From the NCBI GenBank assembly GCA_017532085.1, contig JAFXJT010000049.1, positions 1 through 44,799 on the forward strand: DNA of 44,799 nucleotides, in the 5' to 3' direction. Each line of letters starts with the position of its first letter. The first letter of the stretch is position 1. The notes below the pieces were generated by a model. It did no database searches, was not told the DNA's origin, and saw only the letters and a program-made list of their open reading frames with translations. Source of the stretch: Oscillospiraceae bacterium (GTDB lineage: Bacteria; Bacillota; Clostridia; Oscillospirales; Ruminococcaceae). Positions 36,890 through 44,799 of this stretch are shown piece by piece. The position numbers and the translations under genes were made by a program.

Positions 36890-37017
36890 GCTGCACGCTA
36901 GCCAAAATAGAAAAAACATTAGCGTGGGGGATCCGTTTTCTTGACTGCATCTCACATTCCGGCAGATCCTGCAAGGAAATGCAGATTGATTTTTTGTTTG
37001 ATTTGGAGGTTATCACT

Positions 37018-38736
37018 ATGCGACATCTGAAAAAACTGTTTGCGCTCTCTGTTGCGATGCTGAGCATTGCAACGGCACATCCGCTTTCCACCATTGCAGC
37101 GGTTACGAATGCATCGGCACATCACCTTGCAGATGCACTGACCAAGCAAGGTGAAATGACCATGGAGGATGACTATAATGGCGATCGTGTCGTCAACGGT
37201 ATTGATCTGACTCTGCTCAAGCGTGCACTGCTGCAGGAGGAAGAATCCGGCGAGGTCACAGATCAAACCATCAAAGATATTGCCGGCTCCTGCAAGCTGA
37301 TTGGCAGAACACTTGACAAAAATGATGTAACATGGCTGGTGCAAAGCGGTTCGGCTGTGGAATGCACTGTAACCGGCACCAAAGCAAGCGTCACAATCGC
37401 AGGGGATGGTAATGTTTATTCCGATGCCAAATATCGTCCACGCTACGCTGTTTATGTGGATGACGAACTGCTCACCGATGTGGTGATGGGTGAGCCGGAA
37501 CAGACTGTCCAACTATTCTCCGGCACTGCCAATCGTACCGCAACGGTAAAGATTATCCATCTCTCCGAAGCGAATAACGGTGCTGTGGGTGTAAAGCAGT
37601 TCGATATTACCTCCGGCGCTTCCAGACCTGTAAAGCCAACTGCCAAAAAAGATCTTTCCATTGAATTTATCGGCGATTCCATCACCTGTGCTTACGGTGT
37701 CGAGGCAGATTCACAGTATGTTTCCTTCGAGACAGGCACCGAAAACTTCACGATGTCCTATGCATATCTCACCGCCGGATTGCTGAATGCCGATTACAGT
37801 GCCGTCTCATACAGCGGTCATGGTATTATCTCCGGCTATACCAATGACGGCAGCATCAACACCGATTCCCTTGTGCCGGATTTCTACACCGTTGTCGGCA
37901 AGCCTGCCGATTATCAGACCGAATGGGATTTTAATGCCAATCCCAACGATGTTGTTGTCATCAATCTGGGTACCAACGATAATACCTATCTCTCTAAGGA
38001 CTATGAGGGCCGAGGGCCATCCTTTACCGAAGCTTATGTGGATTTTCTCACCCTGATCCGTGAAAAGAATCCCGATGCCCATATCATCTGTACGGTCGGT
38101 ACAATGGGCTGTGCAGAAGTATATCCTTACATCGAAGAGGCCGTTGCCGCTTTCGGTGATGCCAAGGTCAGCAGTTATCTCTGCGCAACACAGGATATGA
38201 CCAACGATGGCCTTGGCGCCGATTGGCATCCTTCTCCTGTGACACATCAGAAGAGTGCCTATGTATTGGCTGACAAGATCGCAGATGCTTTGGGAATCCC
38301 GTGGGATGAAATTGGTCTGGATGCCGCTTCCGATCGTACCTATGAAGTCACTAACGATACAGCAGCAGGCGTATATGTTTCCTCTTATGTCAATACGTAT
38401 GATAATTCACTCAATGTCGGCATAACGACCGGCGGCGATACCCCCGAAGCAGTACAAGCCTTTGTTTCCGGCTTGTCACTGATCAAAGGAGAATATGAAT
38501 TAAAGCTTACCTGCAATGTGAATACCACCACCGAAGTCCCCTATCGTCTGCGCAGTCTTGCAGATCCCGATGTGATCTATCTGGAGGGCACTCTGGATTG
38601 CTCCGGCGGTGCCGTTACAATCCAGAAAACCATTGCTATGACCGGCGCAGATGAATGTGAATTCGTTTTTGATCTGGGCGGAAAAGATTCCTATCAGTTT
38701 AATATCACTGCTATGACAATGTTTAAAATCTCATAA
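37018..38736 (+). CDS. Secreted CE2-type SGNH esterase with a single dockerin-like repeat
   Basis: 572 residues from the ATG at 37018 after TTTGGAGG. A signal peptide (~1-28) is followed by one calcium-binding dockerin-type repeat (DDYNGDRVVNGIDLTLLKRA, ~51-70), a jelly-roll domain (~90-205) and an SGNH hydrolase domain (~212-430) with FIGDSITCAYG (Ser221), INLGTNDN (~315-322) and ADWHPSP (His404). This jelly-roll plus SGNH order is that of carbohydrate esterase family 2, which deacetylates plant glucans, mannans or xylans. A further beta-sandwich (~440-572) closes the protein. Only half a dockerin is present, so cohesin binding is uncertain. The 128-base gap before it contains a CACGCTA/TAGCGTG inverted repeat (36894-36926) but no clear promoter. 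Confidence 0.88.
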   Translation: MRHLKKLFALSVAMLSIATAHPLSTIAAVTNASAHHLADALTKQGEMTMEDDYNGDRVVNGIDLTLLKRALLQEEESGEVTDQTIKDIAGSCKLIGRTLDKNDVTWLVQSGSAVECTVTGTKASVTIAGDGNVYSDAKYRPRYAVYVDDELLTDVVMGEPEQTVQLFSGTANRTATVKIIHLSEANNGAVGVKQFDITSGASRPVKPTAKKDLSIEFIGDSITCAYGVEADSQYVSFETGTENFTMSYAYLTAGLLNADYSAVSYSGHGIISGYTNDGSINTDSLVPDFYTVVGKPADYQTEWDFNANPNDVVVINLGTNDNTYLSKDYEGRGPSFTEAYVDFLTLIREKNPDAHIICTVGTMGCAEVYPYIEEAVAAFGDAKVSSYLCATQDMTNDGLGADWHPSPVTHQKSAYVLADKIADALGIPWDEIGLDAASDRTYEVTNDTAAGVYVSSYVNTYDNSLNVGITTGGDTPEAVQAFVSGLSLIKGEYELKLTCNVNTTTEVPYRLRSLADPDVIYLEGTLDCSGGAVTIQKTIAMTGADECEFVFDLGGKDSYQFNITAMTMFKIS

Positions 38737-38751
38737 AAGAAAGGGCATTTT

Positions 38752-39315
38752 ATGGAATATATTCTGGCTTCTGCCTCTCCACGCCGTCAAGAGCTGCTGG
38801 CAAGACTTCCCATTGCTTTTACGGTCGATCCTGTATTCTGTGATGAAACACTGCCTGCGGATACTCCGGCTGCACAAGCTGCCGAACTGCTGGCAGTCAG
38901 AAAAGCGGCAGCGGCGGCAAAACTGCATCCGAATGCCGTGGTCATTGGTGCGGATACAACCGTGGTCATAGAAGATACCATTCTCGGCAAACCAAAAGAT
39001 CGGGCAGAATGCTGCGCTATGCTCTCGTTGCTTTCCGGCAGAACCCATAGCGTTTATACCGGAGTAGCAATCTTTTGGGAAGGCAAAAGCCTCAGCTTTA
39101 CCGAACAGACCGAAGTCGGATTTTTCCCACTTTCTGAACGGGAAATCATCGCATATGCCGATACCGATGAGCCATATGACAAAGCCGGTGCCTATGGCAT
39201 CCAGGGAAATGCCGGTTTGTTTATTGCCGGAATTCATGGCGATTATTACAATGTCATGGGGCTTCCCATTGCAAGACTTTATCGACAAATGAGAAAATTG
39301 GGTATTTGTAGTTGA
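38752..39315 (+). CDS. maf: Maf family nucleotide pyrophosphatase
   Basis: 187 residues from the ATG at 38752 after AAAGAAAGGG. Maf proteins hydrolyse dTTP/UTP-type or modified nucleotides and are linked to septum arrest. Family motifs: ILASASPRRQELL (~4-16), AVVIGADTTVVIEDTILGKP (~62-81), GRTHSVYTGVA (~99-109) and the C-terminal DKAGAYGIQGNAG with YYNVMGLPIARLY. The gene starts 15 bases after the esterase stop and its own stop overlaps the prfB -35 box. Confidence 0.95.
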   Translation: MEYILASASPRRQELLARLPIAFTVDPVFCDETLPADTPAAQAAELLAVRKAAAAAKLHPNAVVIGADTTVVIEDTILGKPKDRAECCAMLSLLSGRTHSVYTGVAIFWEGKSLSFTEQTEVGFFPLSEREIIAYADTDEPYDKAGAYGIQGNAGLFIAGIHGDYYNVMGLPIARLYRQMRKLGICS

Positions 39316-39340
39316 CAGATCTGAAAAAATCCTGTATCAT
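39312..39340 (+). promoter_or_regulatory. prfB promoter overlapping the maf stop codon
   Basis: Consensus TTGACA (39312-39317) containing the maf TGA, and TATCAT (39335-39340) with a 17-base spacer. The leader is about 30 nt. Confidence 0.78.
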
Positions 39341-39377
39341 AAATAAGATAGCCCAACATCGGAAAGGATAACAGAAT

Positions 39378-40517
39378 ATGATTCTATTGGACGATATTCG
39401 TAATGAATTGGTCAACGCCCGCCCCGAAATCAAGGAGCTTGGGGAAGTCCTGCAAATTGCACGAGCCAAATCAGATCTGGAAGATCTGCGGATTCAAGTA
39501 ACCTATGAAGGCTTTTGGGATAACCCTGAACAGTCCCAGAAGGTGATGCAGCGCATCCGTAATCTGGAAAACAAGATTGACCGCTTTGAAAAACTGGAAG
39601 CATTGCTTGAAGATACCATCGGTATGATTGAGCTTTGTCAGGAAGAAGACGATGATTCCTCTAACGAGGAGATCTTTGCCGACGCCGAGCGCTTTAAGGA
39701 ACAGCTTGCTGCTGAAAAGCTCAAAACTCTGCTCACCGGTGAATATGATAATGCCAATGCAATTCTGACCCTGCATGCCGGTGCCGGCGGTACCGAAGCG
39801 CAGGATTGGGCACAAATGCTCTATCGTATGTATAACAAATATGCCGAAAGCCATGGATTTAAAGTCGATTTGCTGGATTGGCTGGATGGCGATGAAGCAG
39901 GCATCAAATCCGCTTCGTTTATGGTGCAGGGCGAAAATGCCTATGGCTTCTTAAAATCCGAAGCCGGCGTACACCGTCTGGTGCGTGTTTCTCCCTTTGA
40001 TTCTTCCGGCAGACGGCACACCTCTTTCTCCGCATTGGAGGTCATGCCCGAAATTGCTGATGATGTAGAGGTGGATATCCGCCCCGAAGATATCAAGATG
40101 GATGTGTTCCGTTCCAGCGGTGCCGGTGGTCAGCATATTAACAAAACCAGCTCGGCTGTTCGTCTTACGCATTTGCCTACCGGTATTGTGGTATCCTGTC
40201 AGACTCAGAGAAGCCAGTTCCAGAACAAGGATTTTTGTATGAAAATGCTGCGTGCTAAGCTCATCGAAATCAAAGAGCGTGAACATCTGGATAAGATTTC
40301 CGATATCAAAGGCACACAGCTCAAAATCGAATGGGGCAGCCAGATCCGTTCCTATGTATTCATGCCCTATACGCTGGTCAAGGATCACCGTACCGGCTGC
40401 GAAAACGGTAATGTTCAGGCAGTTATGGATGGTGAACTGGATTCATTTATCAATGCTTATCTCAAAGCACTCTCTCACGGCACGCTGCAAAACGGCGGCG
40501 GCGGAGATGCGATGTAA
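39378..40517 (+). CDS. prfB: Peptide chain release factor 2
   Basis: 379 residues from the ATG at 39378 after GGAAAGGA. RF2 reads UGA and UAA. The class-defining SPF tripeptide is in VRVSPFDSSGRRHTSF and the catalytic GGQ is in SSGAGGQHINKTSSAVRLTH. The N-terminal region (MILLDDIRNELVNARPEIKE) continues in a single frame: the in-frame UGA and +1 frameshift site used for autoregulation by many bacterial prfB genes are absent. It is a single-gene unit with its own promoter and terminator. Confidence 0.98.
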   Translation: MILLDDIRNELVNARPEIKELGEVLQIARAKSDLEDLRIQVTYEGFWDNPEQSQKVMQRIRNLENKIDRFEKLEALLEDTIGMIELCQEEDDDSSNEEIFADAERFKEQLAAEKLKTLLTGEYDNANAILTLHAGAGGTEAQDWAQMLYRMYNKYAESHGFKVDLLDWLDGDEAGIKSASFMVQGENAYGFLKSEAGVHRLVRVSPFDSSGRRHTSFSALEVMPEIADDVEVDIRPEDIKMDVFRSSGAGGQHINKTSSAVRLTHLPTGIVVSCQTQRSQFQNKDFCMKMLRAKLIEIKEREHLDKISDIKGTQLKIEWGSQIRSYVFMPYTLVKDHRTGCENGNVQAVMDGELDSFINAYLKALSHGTLQNGGGGDAM

Positions 40518-40535
40518 TCAATCAAATGATCACAG

Positions 40536-40574
40536 AAAGCTGCTGTTGTGCGATCAGACAACAGCGGCTTTTTT
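40536..40574 (+). terminator. Rho-independent terminator after prfB
   Basis: AAAGC-T-GCTGTTGT pairs with ACAACAGC-G-GCTTT with an 8-base loop and a T run. Confidence 0.93.
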
Positions 40575-40634
40575 GTGCAGATTTTTCATTTAATTGTCCC
40601 GCTTCTTCCTGCTTTTGTAAGTCTGCAAGAATAT

Positions 40635-40652
40635 TTGGAAATCTTGGAAATC
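40635..40652. repeat. Tandem 9-bp repeat upstream of the aconitase promoter
   Basis: TTGGAAATC occurs twice head to tail (40635-40643, 40644-40652), ending three bases before the -35 box. The position suits an activator or repressor binding site. Confidence 0.5.
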
Positions 40653-40655
40653 GAC

Positions 40656-40685
40656 TTGACAGTGAAGGGTATTTTGTTGTAAAAT
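40656..40685 (+). promoter_or_regulatory. Promoter of the aconitase operon
   Basis: Consensus TTGACA (40656-40661) and TAAAAT (40680-40685) with an 18-base spacer. It likely drives the aconitase gene and, with no terminator visible further on, the small membrane gene, icd and rex. Confidence 0.75.
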
Positions 40686-40719
40686 AATAATGAATATTTA
40701 TGTGAAAGGATGATTCAAA

Positions 40720-42657
40720 ATGGGTTTAACCCTTACCGAAAAAATTCTCTCTGCCCATCTGGTGGAAGGTGAACTGATCCGTGGTACAGAAATCGGTATC
40801 CGCATTGATCAGACTCTGACACAGGATGCTACCGGCACCATGGCTTATCTCGAATTCGAAGCAATGGGCGTTCCTCGTGTCCGCACCGAGCGCTCTGTTG
40901 CATACATCGATCATAACACACTGCAAAACGGTTTTGAAAATGCAGATGATCATCGCTTTATCGGCAGCTGTGCCAAGAAGCACGGCTTGTTTTTCTCCCG
41001 CCCCGGTAATGGTATCTGCCACCAGGTTCACCTGGAGCGTTACGGTATTCCCGGAAAAACATTGATCGGTTCCGATTCCCATACGCCTACAGGCGGCGGT
41101 CTGGGTATGCTGGCCATCGGTGCAGGCGGTCTGGATGTTGCTGTTGCCATGGGCGGCGGCGCATATTACATTACTTGCCCGAAAATCGTAAAAGTAGAAC
41201 TGACCGGCAAGCTCTCTCCGTGGGTTGCTGCCAAGGATGTCATTCTTGAAGTACTGCGTCGTATGACCGTAAAGGGCGGCGTCGGTAAGGTCATTGAATA
41301 TTGCGGCGAGGGTGTGAAAACTCTGACCGTTCCTGAGCGTGCCACCATCACCAATATGGGTGCCGAGCTGGGTGCTACCTCCTCGATTTTCCCTTCTGAT
41401 GAGATGACACGTGATTTCCTGCGTGCACAGCAGCGTGAAGATGTCTGGACACCTCTGGCAGCCGATGAAGATGCTGTCTATGATGAGTGCATCACCATTG
41501 ATCTGAGCACTTTGGTGCCGCTGGCTGCTTGCCCGCACTCTCCCGATAATGTCAAATCCATGGAGGAAATCGGCACGCTGAAGATTGATCAGGTTTGTAT
41601 CGGTTCCTGCACCAACTCCTCCCTTTTGGATATGATGAAGGTTGCCCATATTCTTAAGGGCAAAACAGTACATCCCGATGTTTCTTTGTCTATCGCACCC
41701 GGTTCCAAACAGGTGCTGAATATGCTGGCTGAAAATGGCTGTCTGGCAGATATGATCGATGCCGGCGCCCGTATTCTGGAAAGTGCTTGCGGCCCCTGCA
41801 TCGGTATGGGACAGTCGCCCAATTCCGCAGGTATTTCTCTGCGCACCTTCAATCGTAACTTTGAAGGCCGTTCCGGCACCAAGGATGGTCAGATTTATCT
41901 GGTCTCTCCCGAAACCGCAGCAGTCTCTGCACTGACCGGCTATCTGACCGATCCCAGAACACTGGGTGATATGCCTGCATTCCCGCTGCCTGAAGTGTTC
42001 ACCATCAATGACAATATGCTGACACCGCCTGCATCCGAATCTGAAATGGAAGATGTGGAGATTCTGCGCGGACCCAACATCAAGCCTTATCCGGATACGG
42101 CTCCGTTACTGGAAACCATCGAAGCACCTTGCTCGTTGAAGGTCGGTGACAATATCACCACCGATCACATTATGCCTGCCGGTGCTAAGATCCTGCCGCT
42201 GCGTTCCAATATCCCTGCCATTTCTCAGCATTGCTTTGCTGTATGCGACGAGACCTTCCCTGCCCGTGCAAAGGAAATGGGTCAGAGCATCATTGTAGGC
42301 GGCACAAACTATGGTCAAGGTTCTTCCCGTGAGCACGCAGCGCTTGCACCGCTGTATCTTGGTGTAAAGGCCGTATTGGTGAAGTCCTTTGCCCGTATTC
42401 ACCGTGCAAATCTGATCAATGCAGGCATTCTGCCTCTGACGTTTGTGAACGAATCCGATTATGACAAGATCGCTCAGGGTGATGTGCTGGTACTTGACGG
42501 TATCCGCAAATCTGTGGAAGAAGGCAAAACCGAGCTGACCGTTCTGAACAAAACCAACGGCACACAGATTCCTGTACTTTGCGAACTGACAGGCCGTACC
42601 AAGGATATTATGCTGGCAGGCGGTCTGCTGGATTATACCAGAGAACAACTGAAGTAA
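40720..42657 (+). CDS. Aconitate hydratase
   Basis: 645 residues from the ATG at 40720 after GAAAGGATG. It isomerises citrate to isocitrate with a [4Fe-4S] cluster. Key motifs: YIDHNTLQ (~62-69), LIGSDSHTPTGGGLGMLAIG (~112-131), cluster cysteines in IGSCTNSSLLDM (~293-304) and ACGPCIGMGQSPNS (~355-368), and in the swivel domain GDNITTDHIMPAGAKILPLR and GTNYGQGSSREHAALAP (~528-544). Length and order match the mitochondrial-like bacterial aconitase. Homology with isopropylmalate and homoaconitate isomerases is excluded as the main call by the single-chain form and the neighbouring icd. Confidence 0.95.
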   Translation: MGLTLTEKILSAHLVEGELIRGTEIGIRIDQTLTQDATGTMAYLEFEAMGVPRVRTERSVAYIDHNTLQNGFENADDHRFIGSCAKKHGLFFSRPGNGICHQVHLERYGIPGKTLIGSDSHTPTGGGLGMLAIGAGGLDVAVAMGGGAYYITCPKIVKVELTGKLSPWVAAKDVILEVLRRMTVKGGVGKVIEYCGEGVKTLTVPERATITNMGAELGATSSIFPSDEMTRDFLRAQQREDVWTPLAADEDAVYDECITIDLSTLVPLAACPHSPDNVKSMEEIGTLKIDQVCIGSCTNSSLLDMMKVAHILKGKTVHPDVSLSIAPGSKQVLNMLAENGCLADMIDAGARILESACGPCIGMGQSPNSAGISLRTFNRNFEGRSGTKDGQIYLVSPETAAVSALTGYLTDPRTLGDMPAFPLPEVFTINDNMLTPPASESEMEDVEILRGPNIKPYPDTAPLLETIEAPCSLKVGDNITTDHIMPAGAKILPLRSNIPAISQHCFAVCDETFPARAKEMGQSIIVGGTNYGQGSSREHAALAPLYLGVKAVLVKSFARIHRANLINAGILPLTFVNESDYDKIAQGDVLVLDGIRKSVEEGKTELTVLNKTNGTQIPVLCELTGRTKDIMLAGGLLDYTREQLK

Positions 42658-42703
42658 TCGGCTAAGTTCCTATCAATATATCCGGAAAGAAGTGTAAATA
42701 ACA

Positions 42704-42919
42704 ATGTTTCTGAATACAATGGCAGTACTGCGTGTCATCCGCATTCGCTCCTGGACCGATATCGTATTGATTGCGATTGCCGCTGTCATGCTTTGGGGAT
42801 TGCACACTCTGCTGCCCAAAGTATTTCCGAATCTTTCGGAAAATGCGGTAAAATGGATCTCCTATCTTCTTGTATTCGTTTTTTGTTTGATTTGGGTATT
42901 TGCAGTACCTGTCCCCTGA
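42704..42919 (+). CDS. Small membrane protein between aconitase and icd
   Basis: 71 residues from the ATG at 42704, preceded by GAAAGAAG about ten bases upstream. It has two hydrophobic segments (IVLIAIAAVMLWGLHTLL and WISYLLVFVFCLIWVFAVPV) separated by a short polar loop. No family recognised. Same-strand position within the operon and a clear two-helix pattern favour a real gene; the weak ribosome site and short length leave doubt. Confidence 0.6.
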   Translation: MFLNTMAVLRVIRIRSWTDIVLIAIAAVMLWGLHTLLPKVFPNLSENAVKWISYLLVFVFCLIWVFAVPVP

Positions 42920-42948
42920 TTTAGATTGATGTGAAAGGAGTTTTTCCA

Positions 42949-44160
42949 ATGGATAAAATCAAAATGACAACACCGCTGGTCGAGATGGACGGAGATGAAA
43001 TGACCCGAATCCTCTGGCAGTGGATTAAGGATATTCTGATTGCTCCTTATGTGGAGCTGAATACCGAATACTATGATCTGGGACTCGCTCACCGTGAGGA
43101 AACCAAGGATCAGGTAACCTTCGACAGCGCTGAAGCTACTAAGAAATACGGCGTAGCGGTGAAGTGCGCTACCATTACGCCCAACGCTGCCAGAATGCCC
43201 GAATACAATCTGACCCAGATGTGGAAATCGCCCAACGGCACCATTCGTGCAATTCTCGATGGTACTGTATTCCGTACTCCTATTCTGGTCAAAGGCATCA
43301 CACCCTATATTCCTACCTGGACACAGCCCATTACCATTGCTCGTCACGCTTACGGTGATGTATATAAGAACACCGAAATGCAGGTGAAGGGCGGCGGTAA
43401 GGCTGAGCTGGTATTTACCGATCAGAACGGCAATGAGACGCGTCAGCTCATTCACGAGTTCAAGGGGGATGGCGTGATTCAGGGTGTGCATAATGTGGAT
43501 CAAAGCATTGCCGGCTTTGCAAGAGCCTGCTTCAATTATGCACTGGATCTCAAGCAGGATGTATGGTTCGCTTCCAAGGACACCATCTCCAAGCAGTATG
43601 ACCATCGCTTCAAGGATATTTTTGCCGAAATCTTCGAAGCCGAATACAAAGAGAAGTTCGCTGCTGCCGGAATTGAATACTTCTATACCCTCATTGACGA
43701 TGCAGTGGCACGTGTGATTCGTTCCAACGGCGGCTATATCTGGGCTTGCAAAAACTATGATGGCGATGTGATGTCGGATATGGTATCCACCGCATATGGC
43801 AGCCTTGCAATGATGACCTCTGTTTTGGTTTCTCCCGATGGCGTATATGAATATGAGGCAGCACACGGCACGGTGCAGCGTCACTATTATAAGCACCTGA
43901 AGGGTGAAGAAACCTCCACCAACTCTGTGGCAACCATCTTTGCATGGAGCGGCGCTCTGCGTAAGCGCGGCGAGTTGGATCACATTCCTGCACTGTGTGA
44001 ATATGCCGATCGCTTAGAGCAAGCTACGCTTCAGACCATTGAAGATGGTGTGATGACCGGTGATCTCTATCTGCTTTCCACTCTGGAAAACAAAAAGAAG
44101 GTCAACTCCAGAGAATTCCTGGAGGAAATTAACATCCGTCTCTCCGCTTTGATGCAGTAA
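42949..44160 (+). CDS. icd: NADP-type isocitrate dehydrogenase
   Basis: 403 residues from the ATG at 42949 after GAAAGGAG; the in-frame ATG at 42931 lies before the ribosome site. It belongs to the homodimeric class shared with eukaryotic NADP enzymes, shown by [18 protein letters not shown] (~11-28), [20 protein letters not shown] (~71-90), [17 protein letters not shown], and [12 protein letters not shown] with [17 protein letters not shown] (~302-318). It yields 2-oxoglutarate and NADPH for glutamate synthesis. rex follows 12 bases later. Confidence 0.95.
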   Translation: MDKIKMTTPLVEMDGDEMTRILWQWIKDILIAPYVELNTEYYDLGLAHREETKDQVTFDSAEATKKYGVAVKCATITPNAARMPEYNLTQMWKSPNGTIRAILDGTVFRTPILVKGITPYIPTWTQPITIARHAYGDVYKNTEMQVKGGGKAELVFTDQNGNETRQLIHEFKGDGVIQGVHNVDQSIAGFARACFNYALDLKQDVWFASKDTISKQYDHRFKDIFAEIFEAEYKEKFAAAGIEYFYTLIDDAVARVIRSNGGYIWACKNYDGDVMSDMVSTAYGSLAMMTSVLVSPDGVYEYEAAHGTVQRHYYKHLKGEETSTNSVATIFAWSGALRKRGELDHIPALCEYADRLEQATLQTIEDGVMTGDLYLLSTLENKKKVNSREFLEEINIRLSALMQ

Positions 44161-44172
44161 GGAGTCTTTACC

Positions 44173-44799
44173 ATGCCAAAACAGGCGATTTCTTCCTCTG
44201 TCATCCGCCGATTGCCTCGATATCACCGTTTTCTCACCGAACTGGAACAGAGAAAAGTGATACGGATTTCCTCCAAAGAGCTTTCTGCGCAAATGGGTCT
44301 GACAGCATCTCAGATTCGACAGGATCTGAATTGCTTCGGAGGCTTCGGGCAGCAGGGCTACGGCTATAACGTCAGTGCGCTGCGCGAGGAAATCGGACGA
44401 ATACTTGGCGTAAATAATCGTTGCCGCACGATTCTGATTGGCACCGGTAATCTGGGACGTGCCATTGCCATGCATGTGAATTTCCAACAGCGCGGCTGTG
44501 AACTGATCGGCTTGTTTGATTCCAATCCTACCGTAGCGGGACGCGATCTTGCCGGTATGCCGATTCATCACACCGATACGCTGGATGGTTTTTGCCGCAT
44601 GGAAAAGCCTGTTATGGCGGTTCTGTGTATTCCCAGAGATAACGCACCGCAAATGGCAGAGCATCTGGTATCGTTAGGCATCCGTGCTTTCTGGAATTTC
44701 AGCCATGCGGATCTGATTCTCTCGGATCCCGATATTCTGATTGAAAATGTATATCTGGAGGATAGTCTTTCTACTCTCGCCTACGGATTGAACCAGTAG
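44173..44799 (+). CDS. rex: Redox-sensing transcriptional repressor Rex
   Basis: 208 residues from the ATG at 44173 after AAGGAG; its TAG ends on the last base of the window. Rex represses fermentation and respiration genes and leaves DNA when NADH rises. The N-terminal winged helix includes ISSKELSAQMGLTASQIRQD with LNCFGGFG (~34-61), and the Rossmann part has TILIGTGNLGRAIA (~86-99) and GLFDSNPT; the C-terminal domain-swap helix ends the protein. Its place behind the TCA genes suggests cotranscription and possible redox control of this locus. Confidence 0.96.
   Translation: MPKQAISSSVIRRLPRYHRFLTELEQRKVIRISSKELSAQMGLTASQIRQDLNCFGGFGQQGYGYNVSALREEIGRILGVNNRCRTILIGTGNLGRAIAMHVNFQQRGCELIGLFDSNPTVAGRDLAGMPIHHTDTLDGFCRMEKPVMAVLCIPRDNAPQMAEHLVSLGIRAFWNFSHADLILSDPDILIENVYLEDSLSTLAYGLNQ

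Noticed and set aside
40675-40692. A weak resemblance to a Rex operator (TTGTT...AATAA) over the aconitase -10
   Set aside because: The left half agrees at 5 of 7 positions with TTGTTAA but the right half fits at only 3 of 7. An AT-rich -10 region easily gives this by chance.

Overview
This window looks like chromosomal DNA of a fibre-degrading, cellulosome-type Ruminococcus or close relative (Oscillospiraceae, Clostridia). The main evidence is a secreted GH9 cellulase with a ruminococcal-type dockerin, a CE2-like esterase carrying a single dockerin-like repeat, a PL10 pectate lyase, PolC plus the clostridial rpsB-to-polC gene order, strong AGGAGG ribosome sites and sigma-A-type promoters, and a Rex repressor. 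The species assignment is inference. I found no phage, IS element, CRISPR array, rRNA or tRNA. Genes are closely packed and mostly on the + strand.

Layout. (1) 1-4610: the 5' part of a minus-strand PL10 pectate lyase, with a LacI-type palindrome at its transcription start; then a + strand group of a small membrane protein, NAD(P)HX repair enzyme Nnr and a lipoprotein, meeting the convergent GH9 gene at back-to-back terminators. (2) 4623-9770: the GH9-dockerin cellulase (minus) with a leader of about 240 nt containing a perfect inverted repeat and a long hairpin, diverging from a sodium:solute symporter. (3) 9870-23986: the growth cluster rpsB-tsf, a GNAT gene, then pyrH-frr-uppS-cdsA-dxr-rseP-(unknown membrane protein)-ispG-polC, covering ribosome assembly and recycling, UMP kinase, undecaprenyl and phospholipid precursors, the MEP pathway and replication. 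(4) 23988-33947: histidine biosynthesis, hisZ-G-D-C-B-H-A-F, then a MATE exporter under its own promoter, then hisI-E from a second promoter. All expected pathway genes from HisG to HisD are present except a histidinol-phosphate phosphatase. (5) 34046-40574: a cysteine-rich protein of unknown function, ligA, the CE2-type esterase, maf and prfB. (6) 40635-44799: aconitase, a small membrane protein, NADP-type isocitrate dehydrogenase and rex, i.e. the oxidative TCA branch toward 2-oxoglutarate beside the NADH sensor.

Most notable observations. HisA is fused in frame to a complete GNAT acetyltransferase domain. A motif overlapping the -10 boxes of both his promoters (two copies at hisZ, one inverted at hisI) looks like a shared his operator. 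At cdsA and hisD the Shine-Dalgarno sequence and start codon are far apart but separated by a hairpin that would restore normal spacing. The esterase has only half a dockerin at its N-terminus. All functional calls were made by reading the sequence; no database search was run.
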